The translations under genes and the position numbers were made by a program. This document shows, one piece after another, positions 1 to 6,021 of a DNA stretch of 6,320 bases (position 1 is the stretch's first letter; every line of letters begins with the position of its first letter). Origin of the DNA: Oscillospiraceae bacterium (lineage in GTDB: Bacteria > Bacillota > Clostridia > Oscillospirales > Acutalibacteraceae); assembly GCA_003505905.1 (NCBI GenBank), contig DNXM01000125.1:1-6320 (forward strand), given 5' to 3'. The notes under the pieces were generated by a model. It had not been told where the DNA came from. It made no database searches and saw nothing but the letters and a program-made list of their open reading frames with translations.

Positions 1-588
1 TTTATGGTGGAAATGACCGAGGTTGCCTCCATTTTGAAAAATGCAACCGCCAAGAGCTTGATTATATTTGACGAAATCGGTCGAGGCACATCAACCTATG
101 ATGGTATGAGCATTGCCCGTGCCGTGCTGGAATATGCCGCCGATAAAAAGAAGCTCGGTGCGAAAACCCTTTTTGCCACGCACTATCACGAGCTGACCGA
201 ATTGGAAAACACGGTGGACGGTGTGAAGAATTACAGCGTTTCCGTGAAAAAACGAGGGGACGAAATCACATTCCTGCGCCGAATCGTGCGTGGCTGTGCC
301 GACGGAAGCTACGGCATTGATGTGGCGAAGCTTGCCGGTGTGCCCGATGCGGTGGTCAAGCGTGCCCGCAAGGTGCTTTCCGCTTTGGAAGCGCAGGGCA
401 TTCAAACCTCTGCACCCGATGTCTTTGACGGCATTCTCGAAGAAGAGGAAGAAAATCAGCTTTCGTTCGTGTCCAATCAAAACGCATCTCTTATCGAAGA
501 ACTGAAAGCTCTTGATGTCAATACGCTCACGCCGATTGAGGCGATGAGTCTGCTCTATAAATTTACGCAGGAAGCAAAGGAACTGTAA
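1..588 (+). CDS. mutS: DNA mismatch repair protein MutS, C-terminal part (5' end outside window)
   Basis: This is the last 195 codons of MutS, the ATPase that binds mismatches and loops and then recruits MutL. The reading frame is open from the first base, so the true start lies upstream. Counting from the first visible residue, the ABC-type ATPase core shows Walker B LIIFDE (20-25), the following GRGTST loop (27-32) and the H-loop ATHYHEL (59-65). The conserved helix-turn-helix dimerisation segment GSYGIDVAKLAGVP is at 102-115. An acidic linker (EEEEE, 147-151) leads to QLSFV (153-157), which resembles the QL(S/D)LF sliding-clamp-binding peptide. The tail LTPIEAMSLLYKF (176-188) matches the small C-terminal helical module of MutS1. 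The stop is 2 nt before mutL, so the two are clearly co-transcribed. The MutS1 identity is secure; clamp binding is inferred. Confidence 0.97.
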   Translation, partial: FMVEMTEVASILKNATAKSLIIFDEIGRGTSTYDGMSIARAVLEYAADKKKLGAKTLFATHYHELTELENTVDGVKNYSVSVKKRGDEITFLRRIVRGCADGSYGIDVAKLAGVPDAVVKRARKVLSALEAQGIQTSAPDVFDGILEEEEENQLSFVSNQNASLIEELKALDVNTLTPIEAMSLLYKFTQEAKEL

Positions 589-590
589 TC

Positions 591-2537
591 ATGCCGAAAA
601 TTCATGTATTGCCCCGTGATGTATATGAGCGAATTTCCGCAGGTGAAGTGGTCGAACGCCCTTCCTCTGCGGTCAAAGAGCTGTTGGAAAACTCGGTCGA
701 TGCCGGGGCTACCTCCGTCACGCTTGAAATTCAAAACGGCGGGGTCAAATACATTCGCATCACCGATAACGGCTGCGGCATTGCACGAAGCGATGTGAAA
801 AACGCCTTTATCAGCCATGCAACGAGCAAAATTGAATTTTCCGATGATTTGGATTCCATTGCAACGCTCGGCTTCCGTGGGGAAGCGCTTGCGTCCATTG
901 CTGCCGTTTCCCGTGTGGAAATGCTCACCCGTACCGCCGAGGAAGCGGTCGGCACCCGTTGTTGTGTGGAAGGCGGCGTGGTCACGGAATTTGACGATGC
1001 CGGTTGTCCGCTCGGCACAACGATTGTCGTGCGTGACTTGTTCTATAATGTTCCCGCACGCATGAAATTTTTGAAAAAAGATGTGACCGAAGCCAATTCC
1101 GTTGCCGCCGTGGCGGAGCGGTTGGCGGTTTCGCACCCCAAAATATCCGTTCGGTTCATCCGTGACGGAAAACAAACGCTCTTTGCTCCGGGGGACGGCA
1201 AGCTTCTTTCCGCCCTTCATGCCGTTTACGGTGCGGATTTTGCCAATCGGCTCATCCCCGTTTCGGGCAAAAGCGGCAATGTGTCGGTGGAAGGCTATAT
1301 CTGCAAGCCGTCTGCCGCCCGACCCAACCGCAATATGGAGCTGTTTTATGTCAACAACCGTGTTGTGCGCACTAAAACGGGTTATGCCGCTGTGGAAGAA
1401 GTCTACAAAGGCTCCATCATGGTCGGTAAGTTTCCGAGCTGTGTGCTCAACCTGAAAATGCCTTATTCGTTTGTCGATGTCAATGTGCATCCTGCCAAAA
1501 CCGAGGTGCGTTTTGCTTCGGAGAAGGAAGTGTTCGGTGCGGTCTACAATGCGGTGAAAACCGCTCTGAATCAAGCCGAATCAAAAGCGGTGCCGTTTGA
1601 CCGTCGACCCGTCAACAATGCGGTGATGAAGGACTTTTTTGCCAACATTCCCGCCAAGCAATTCCGTATGCAGGAAACCGAAGCACAACCGACGGTTTCG
1701 CCGAAAAAAGCGGAAAAATCGGTTTTGTCGAACAGCGTCGGCTTGTCACAGCCTGCGTTTTCCCCGAAGTCTGCTTCTCGAACCGACAGCGGCTTTTCGT
1801 TGGATTTGGTGGTGGAGGATGATGCGGTTGCACCGTATCGCACCGAAAAAGAGGCGGACGAGCCGTCTGTGATTCCGAGCGTTTTGCCCAATGCAGAAAG
1901 AAAAACGGAGGAGCCAACGGTCGAGGTGCCGGCGGAAGAAAAAACCGTCACCTTCACAACCGAGCAAAGGCAGGAGGTTTTCTATATCGGCGAAGCGTTC
2001 AAAACCTATCTGCTTGCGCAATGCGGAAAAGAATTGCTGTTAATCGACAAGCACGCCGCCCATGAACGGGTGCTGTATGAACAGCTCAAAAAGCAACATA
2101 AAGATCAGCCGTCCCAGCTGTTGATGATTCCGTTGACGGTGAAGTTAAGCCGAAACGAGTATGAGGCGGTGCTCGAGCACGCTTCGCTTTTGTCGGAGGC
2201 AGGCTTTACCGTTGAGGATTTCGGCGACGGCACCGTTTCGGTGAGCGAATATCCCGTTTTATTGCAGGGGAGCGATATTGTCGAGCAGGTGACGGAAATT
2301 GCCGGCTATTTGGCAAATCATTCCCGTGAGATTACAACACAGAAGCTTGACTGGATTTATCATTCTGCCGCTTGCCGTGCCGCCGTCAAAGCGGGCGATT
2401 TTACGGATTGGAACGAGGCGAAAGCCTTTGTTGAACGCATCTTGGCGATGCCGGACATTCGCTATTGTCCGCACGGACGCCCGGTCATTGCCAAGCTGAC
2501 ACAACGGGAAATCGAAAAACTGTTCGGACGAGTATAA
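591..2537 (+). CDS. mutL: DNA mismatch repair protein MutL, endonuclease type
   Basis: MutL links mismatch-bound MutS to downstream repair and, in bacteria without MutH, nicks the new strand itself. The 648-aa protein has a GHKL ATPase N-domain: AGEVVERP (17-24), catalytic-base E30 and Mg ligand N34, DNGCGI (59-64), GFRGEALASIAAVS (94-107), the motif around FYNVPARMKFLKK (151-163), and VHPAKTEVRF (299-308). A Pro/Glu/Ser-rich linker covers about 335-455. The C-domain carries the metal-binding endonuclease motif DKHAAHERVLYE (486-497, with Lys where Gln is more usual), ACRAAVKAGD (594-603), CPHGRP (626-631) and terminal KLFGRV. QLLMIP (509-514) lies where Bacillus-type MutL carries its clamp-binding peptide. 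AAAGGAA at 576-582 supports the ATG at 591, and the N-terminus aligns with E. coli MutL. All endonuclease residues are present, so it should be an active nicking enzyme. Confidence 0.98.
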   Translation: MPKIHVLPRDVYERISAGEVVERPSSAVKELLENSVDAGATSVTLEIQNGGVKYIRITDNGCGIARSDVKNAFISHATSKIEFSDDLDSIATLGFRGEALASIAAVSRVEMLTRTAEEAVGTRCCVEGGVVTEFDDAGCPLGTTIVVRDLFYNVPARMKFLKKDVTEANSVAAVAERLAVSHPKISVRFIRDGKQTLFAPGDGKLLSALHAVYGADFANRLIPVSGKSGNVSVEGYICKPSAARPNRNMELFYVNNRVVRTKTGYAAVEEVYKGSIMVGKFPSCVLNLKMPYSFVDVNVHPAKTEVRFASEKEVFGAVYNAVKTALNQAESKAVPFDRRPVNNAVMKDFFANIPAKQFRMQETEAQPTVSPKKAEKSVLSNSVGLSQPAFSPKSASRTDSGFSLDLVVEDDAVAPYRTEKEADEPSVIPSVLPNAERKTEEPTVEVPAEEKTVTFTTEQRQEVFYIGEAFKTYLLAQCGKELLLIDKHAAHERVLYEQLKKQHKDQPSQLLMIPLTVKLSRNEYEAVLEHASLLSEAGFTVEDFGDGTVSVSEYPVLLQGSDIVEQVTEIAGYLANHSREITTQKLDWIYHSAACRAAVKAGDFTDWNEAKAFVERILAMPDIRYCPHGRPVIAKLTQREIEKLFGRV

Positions 2538-2541
2538 TGCC

Positions 2542-3507
2542 ATGAAAACAGAAAAAGAAACCATTAAAATACCGGTTCTCGCCGTGGTCGGACCGACCGC
2601 TTCGGGCAAAACCGCCTTGGGTGTCGCCCTGGCTCGCCGTTTTAACGGGGAGGTCGTTTCGGCGGATTCCATGCAGATTTACCGTGGCATGGATATTGCC
2701 GCCGCCGTGCCGAGCGAGGAAGAACGGCAGGGGATTGTGCACCATTTGATGCAGTTCAAGGCTCCCGATGAGCGGTACAGCGTAGCGGCTTACTGCAAGG
2801 ATGCCGAGCGGTGCATTGCCGACATTCATGCCCGTGGGAAGCTGCCGATTGTGGTGGGCGGCACGGGGTTGTATGTGAACGCTTTGCTTGACCATGTGTC
2901 TTTTACACAGGCGGATACCGATTTGAGTATTCGGGAAAGCTTGACCGAACGACTGGAAAAAGACGGCGTTTTGCCGCTGCTCGATGAGCTTCGTCGGGTT
3001 GACCCCGAGCGTGCCGAACAGCTGCATGAAAACGACACCAAACGCATTTTGCGTGCGTTGGAGTTCTATTACCAAAACGGCATTACCATTACCGAGCAAA
3101 ACCGCCTGTCCCACAGTGAGCCTTCACCTTACCGTGCGTTGATGCTCGGCTTGTTCGTCAGGGATCGGGCGTACTTATATGACCGCATCAATCGCCGTGT
3201 GGATTGGATGGCGGAAAACGGTTTGGCGGAGGAAGCAAAACAGTGCATTGCCAAACCCCGTGCCACAGCCGCACAGGCCATCGGTCACAAGGAGCTTTCT
3301 CGCTTTTTCAGCGGTGAAGTAACCGAGCAGGAAGCGCTGGAGCACCTCAAACAGCAGACAAGACGCTATGCAAAACGACAGCTCACCTGGTTCGGTCGGG
3401 ATGAACGAATCAAAAGGCTGTATATCGACGAATATCGGGACTTTTCAGCTCTTGAAGCGGCGGCGGTTGCACTTTGCCGTGCTTTTTTGAATCAGGAGGA
3501 TGAGTAG
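2542..3507 (+). CDS. miaA: tRNA dimethylallyltransferase MiaA
   Basis: MiaA transfers the dimethylallyl group of DMAPP to N6 of A37 in tRNAs that read UNN codons. This is the first step toward ms2i6A and it supports anticodon fidelity. The 321-aa protein has the P-loop GPTASGKT (17-24), DSMQIYRGMDI (42-52, with the expected catalytic Asp at 42), GGTGLYVNALL (106-116), NDTKRILRALE (164-174), QAIGHKEL (245-252) and TRRYAKRQLTWF (273-284), all in family order and near the usual length. The GHKE segment has His where most family members have Tyr, and the loop before it is short. The start is 4 nt after the mutL stop with only a weak GGACGAG-like ribosome site, so translational coupling to mutL is likely. 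No other Met precedes the P-loop. The mutL-miaA neighbourhood is common across bacteria; the hfq gene that often follows is absent. Confidence 0.97.
   Translation: MKTEKETIKIPVLAVVGPTASGKTALGVALARRFNGEVVSADSMQIYRGMDIAAAVPSEEERQGIVHHLMQFKAPDERYSVAAYCKDAERCIADIHARGKLPIVVGGTGLYVNALLDHVSFTQADTDLSIRESLTERLEKDGVLPLLDELRRVDPERAEQLHENDTKRILRALEFYYQNGITITEQNRLSHSEPSPYRALMLGLFVRDRAYLYDRINRRVDWMAENGLAEEAKQCIAKPRATAAQAIGHKELSRFFSGEVTEQEALEHLKQQTRRYAKRQLTWFGRDERIKRLYIDEYRDFSALEAAAVALCRAFLNQEDE
3494..3499 (+). promoter_or_regulatory. Ribosome binding site deciding the start of the HlyD-like gene
   Basis: AGGAGG lies inside the last codons of miaA. It abuts an ATG at 3500 (no spacing, not usable) and is 9 nt before the ATG at 3509 in the same frame. 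The start is therefore called at 3509, one base after the miaA stop. Confidence 0.85.
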
Positions 3508-3508
3508 C

Positions 3509-4717
3509 ATGGATAAAGAAAAGGCCAAACGAATTGCTTTGATTGCGTTCGGTGTGTTCACGGTAATTTACATGGGCTATCAGGTTTTTACGGCGTGCGT
3601 GGATAAGGTAAAAACCGAAATGGCGTATGAAACATCGGTGAAAAACAGCTTGACGGTGCAGGGCTTTGTTCTGCGCAGTGAAGAATATATCAAGGTTTCG
3701 TCGAGTGACACCGTTGTTTCAATGGTGGAAGACGGCGCCAAGGTGACGGCAGGTGAAAGTGTCGTCAGAACCTTTTCCTCCGAAGCGCAAGCCGCCGATT
3801 ACCGAACGCTTTGCGATGTGCGCAGTGAAATTGAACGGTATGAGAAGCTGTCGGCGGTGTCGCCCGTGTCCAATATGGACACCAAGGGCTTGAACAGCAC
3901 GATTGACCGTGCGGTTGGCTCTTTGGTGAGTAAAATCGAAGACGGTGCGTTGGATGAAACCGATGACGGGTTTTCCTCACTGCGGGATACCGTTATCAAA
4001 AAACAGCTTGTGGTCGGTAAAACCGTCAACTTTGACAGCATTTTAAGCGCACTGCGTGCGCAGGAAACGGCGCTGAGCAAGTCCGTAAATCAAAGCGGCA
4101 TGGTGAAAGCAAACCATTCCGGCTACTATGTCGGCAGTGTTGACGGATACGAGGAATATGTCGATTATTCTCAAATTCCGAATGTTCTTCCCTCGGAGGT
4201 TGACCGGCTTTTTCAACTGAAACCGCAAAGTGTTCCGAAGGATTGCATTGGCAGATTGGTGACGGAATTTGAGTGGTACATTGTGTGCAATGTCGAAAAA
4301 AACAGCCTTGAATACCTGCAAAAGAATAAGCAGGTACAACTTGCCTTCCCCAACACACCGTCCGAAGAAATCAACGCCCGTGTGGTTGCGCTCAATACGG
4401 AAGGCACCGATAAAGTGGCGGTTGTTTTGAAATGTGACCAAATCGACAGCAGTCTTGTGAATATGCGCAACGAAGAGGTTGAAATTATTTTTGATACTTA
4501 TGACGGATTTCGCATTCCGTCCAATGCCGTGTGTGAGCTTGACGGTAAGCAGGGTGTATATATTTTGCGCTCAAACACGGTTTCCTTCCGTAAAATCAAT
4601 GTGTTGTGGTCAACGGATGATTATATCATCACGGGCGGTGAGGGAAACCAAGTGAAGCGGTACGACCAAGTTATTGTTAAGGGGAAGGATTTGTATGACG
4701 GAAAAGCAGTTGTATGA
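3509..4717 (+). CDS. HlyD/membrane-fusion-like protein with one N-terminal membrane anchor, function unknown
   Basis: The product is a 402-aa protein with a basic N-terminus (MDKEKAKR) and a single hydrophobic segment at about 9-29, so the bulk is predicted outside the membrane. GFVLRSEEYIKVSSSDTVVS (52-71) followed by VEDGAKVTAGESVV (73-86) looks like a biotinyl-lipoyl-like half-domain. A helical, partly polar region (about 90-195) follows, then a second half-domain around SGYYVGSVDGYEEYV (204-218). The C-terminal part resembles the beta-barrel and membrane-proximal regions of HlyD/MFP adaptors: WYIVCNV (256-262), FRIPSNAVCELDGKQGVYIL (334-353) and YDQVIVKGKDLYDGKAVV (385-402). Classical adaptors pair with an ABC or RND pump, but none is visible here. 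Its neighbours suggest an envelope or division-linked role, which is inference. The family-level call is reasonable; specific export function is unsupported. Confidence 0.75.
   Translation: MDKEKAKRIALIAFGVFTVIYMGYQVFTACVDKVKTEMAYETSVKNSLTVQGFVLRSEEYIKVSSSDTVVSMVEDGAKVTAGESVVRTFSSEAQAADYRTLCDVRSEIERYEKLSAVSPVSNMDTKGLNSTIDRAVGSLVSKIEDGALDETDDGFSSLRDTVIKKQLVVGKTVNFDSILSALRAQETALSKSVNQSGMVKANHSGYYVGSVDGYEEYVDYSQIPNVLPSEVDRLFQLKPQSVPKDCIGRLVTEFEWYIVCNVEKNSLEYLQKNKQVQLAFPNTPSEEINARVVALNTEGTDKVAVVLKCDQIDSSLVNMRNEEVEIIFDTYDGFRIPSNAVCELDGKQGVYILRSNTVSFRKINVLWSTDDYIITGGEGNQVKRYDQVIVKGKDLYDGKAVV
4679..4689 (+). promoter_or_regulatory. Ribosome binding site for yggS inside the preceding gene
   Basis: The purine run AAGGGGAAGGA lies 5 to 10 nt before the ATG at 4695, depending on which AAGG core pairs with 16S rRNA. 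It supports the ATG at 4695 over the upstream in-frame TTG at 4674. It is embedded in the final codons of the HlyD-like gene. Confidence 0.7.
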
Positions 4718-5420
4718 TGCAAAGCGTTTTGCGGATATCGAATATAATCTGTCGGTTGTGAGGGAGCGTGTGGCGAATGCCGCCGCATTGAGCGGACGAA
4801 AGGCAGAGGAAATACAAATTATGGCGGTGAGCAAAACCGTTGAACCCGTATATATCAACCATGCGATTTCTCTCGGCATGAATCTAATCGGGGAAAACAA
4901 GGTGCAGGAATATTTGGGGAAAAAGCCCGATTTATTGCCGCATACCGCTCACCTCATCGGGCATCTTCAGACAAACAAGGTCAAGCAGATTGTCGGTGAA
5001 GTGGAAATGATTGAGTCGGTGGACAGCGTCCGTTTGGCAAAGGAAATCGGAAAACGAGCCGAAGCCATCGGAAAAAATATGAAAATTCTTGCCGAAATCA
5101 ATGTCGGCGGTGAGAAATCAAAAAGCGGTATTCCGTGGGATGCGGCGTTTGAAACCATCGCCGAGATTTCCGAAATCGTGTCGGTTGAGCTATGCGGATT
5201 GATGGCAATTCCGCCTGTTTGCGAAAAAAAAGAGGATTCGAGAGCATTTTTTTCAAAAATGATGCAAATGTTTGTTGACATTCGCTCCAAAAACATAGAT
5301 AATACCAATATTAGGGTGTTATCAATGGGTATGTCTTCCGATTACTATGAAGCCGTGCTTGAGGGGTCGAATCTTGTTCGGGTCGGCACTTCGATTTTCG
5401 GTGGGCGTATCTACCGTTGA
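4695..5420 (+). CDS. yggS: YggS/PLPBP-family pyridoxal phosphate homeostasis protein
   Basis: This is a cytosolic protein of the PLP-binding PROSC/YggS family (YlmE in Bacillus). It folds like the alanine racemase N-domain barrel, has no known catalytic activity, and buffers or delivers pyridoxal 5'-phosphate. In the 241-aa product the PLP lysine is K47 in MAVSKT (43-48). Other signatures follow: GENKVQE (66-72), HLIGHLQTNKVK (87-98), AEINVGGEKSKSGI (133-146), GLMAIPP (168-174), LSMGMSSDYYEAV (209-221) and the phosphate-binding end VRVGTSIFG (228-236). Length is slightly above the usual 220-235. The start at 4695 gives a 23-nt overlap with the HlyD-like gene, which suggests translational coupling. 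A place directly before sepF is typical of Firmicutes and Actinobacteria. The last third is AT-rich and contains a promoter-like sequence. Confidence 0.95.
   Translation: MTEKQLYDAKRFADIEYNLSVVRERVANAAALSGRKAEEIQIMAVSKTVEPVYINHAISLGMNLIGENKVQEYLGKKPDLLPHTAHLIGHLQTNKVKQIVGEVEMIESVDSVRLAKEIGKRAEAIGKNMKILAEINVGGEKSKSGIPWDAAFETIAEISEIVSVELCGLMAIPPVCEKKEDSRAFFSKMMQMFVDIRSKNIDNTNIRVLSMGMSSDYYEAVLEGSNLVRVGTSIFGGRIYR
5275..5303 (+). promoter_or_regulatory. Candidate sigma-A promoter for sepF-divIVA inside yggS
   Basis: A perfect -35 hexamer TTGACA (5275-5280) is followed after exactly 17 nt by GATAAT (5298-5303), which matches five of six bases of TATAAT. Upstream, 5244-5270 is rich in A and T tracts, like an UP element. 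Transcription would begin near 5310, about 155 nt before the sepF ATG. It lies within the yggS coding region, so it would be an internal operon promoter. The match is better than anything else noticed in the window, but it has not been shown to be active. Confidence 0.5.
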
Positions 5421-5466
5421 CAGGAAGTTTTAAGAAGAACACAAAAAGATATAGGAGGTAACTCAA

Positions 5467-6003
5467 ATGGGATTTATGGACAAAATCAGTAAGTATGTCG
5501 GTCAAAGTGACGAGGATTATTACGACGAAGCATCAGACGGATATGATGAAGAATATTATGAGGATGAGGAAGAGCCTGCCGAGGAAGAGGCGCCTGTTGC
5601 CAAAAAATCGGTTTTCGGCGCTTTCCGTTCCAATGCCTCTCATTCCAACTCTTATCGTTCCGACGCTTCCCGCACGGATGATTCCCGTTCCGACAATGTC
5701 GTTGATATCAACCGTGCGCCGAGCCGTCAGGGCAAGGTTGTTGTGGCAAGACCTGCCGTGTTTAATGATGCCAAGGGAATTGCAGACAAGATTAACCAAA
5801 AATGCCTGGTTTTGCTGAATCTTGAAGCGACCAGCCGTGAGGTTGCCCACCGTGTGGTGGATTTCCTTTCTGGTGTTGCTTACGCCAACAAAGGAAAAGT
5901 CAGTAAGGTTGCCGTTTCAACCTATATGATTATTCCCAACGGATACGAAATGTCCGGCGATATGATCGAGAGCATTCAAAACGGCGATATTTATTTCGGA
6001 TAA
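5467..6003 (+). CDS. sepF: Cell division protein SepF
   Basis: SepF is an FtsZ-binding division protein that tethers and aligns FtsZ filaments at the membrane at mid-cell. The 178-aa product starts with a short, probably amphipathic helix (MGFMDKISKYVG, 1-12), as in SepF membrane-targeting sequences. A very acidic stretch (15-42, rich in D, E and Y) follows, then a Ser/Arg/Asp linker (about 53-77). The conserved SepF core runs from about 89 to 165, including VVVARPAVFNDAKGIADKI (91-109), LVLLNLEA (114-121), RVVDFLSGVAYAN (129-141) and the strand VSTYMIIPNGYEM (150-162). The start is supported by AGGAGG at 5453-5458, 8 nt upstream. The 46-nt gap after yggS holds no terminator. The linker carries a tandem 10-residue repeat, listed separately. 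Confidence 0.96.
   Translation: MGFMDKISKYVGQSDEDYYDEASDGYDEEYYEDEEEPAEEEAPVAKKSVFGAFRSNASHSNSYRSDASRTDDSRSDNVVDINRAPSRQGKVVVARPAVFNDAKGIADKINQKCLVLLNLEATSREVAHRVVDFLSGVAYANKGKVSKVAVSTYMIIPNGYEMSGDMIESIQNGDIYFG
5623..5697 (+). repeat. Imperfect 30-nt tandem repeat in the sepF linker
   Basis: About two and a half copies of a 30-nt unit encode 10-residue repeats that start at SepF residues 53, 63 and 73: FRSNASHSNS, YRSDASRTDD and the partial SRSDN. The 9-mer CGTTCCGAC occurs at 5656-5664 and again at 5686-5694, exactly 30 nt apart. The first copy has CGTTCCAAT at 5626-5634 in the same phase. The repeat keeps the reading frame and lies between the acidic stretch and the folded core. Confidence 0.7.
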
Positions 6004-6021
6004 ATTGAGGAGGAAGAGAAA

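Noticed and set aside
555..1574. Long open frame (339 codons) on the minus strand, antisense to mutL
   Set aside because: It lies almost wholly opposite the conserved ATPase domain of mutL, has no recognisable domain, and is explained by the mutL codon bias keeping the opposite frame free of stops.
2533..2538. TATAAT at the mutL stop codon as a -10 box for miaA
   Set aside because: There is no TTGACA-like sequence 16-18 nt upstream and no extended -10 TG. A start there would leave almost no leader before the miaA ATG.
3500..3508. Upstream ATG at 3500 as start of the HlyD-like gene
   Set aside because: It touches the AGGAGG directly with no spacer, whereas the ATG at 3509 has a 9-nt spacer.
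4032..4037. TTGACA inside the HlyD-like gene
   Set aside because: The sequence 16-18 nt downstream is GC-rich with no -10 match.
4674..4694. Upstream TTG at 4674 as start of yggS
   Set aside because: The ATG at 4695 has a purine-rich ribosome site at a proper distance. The TTG would add seven residues that are not part of the family core and would place that site inside the gene.
4743..4748. TATAAT early in yggS
   Set aside because: No acceptable -35 at 16-19 nt upstream (best match three of six bases), and it would fire within the yggS coding sequence with no gene start just after it.
5417..5422. Perfect TTGACA across the yggS stop codon as a -35 box for sepF
   Set aside because: At 16-18 nt spacing the best -10 candidate is CACAAA (5440-5445), which matches only three of six bases; the AT-rich GATATA at 5448 is too far away and merges with the ribosome site.
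5421..5466. Gap between yggS and sepF as a terminator or small RNA site
   Set aside because: No inverted repeat and no T-tract were seen; the 46 nt hold only a ribosome binding site and A-rich leader.
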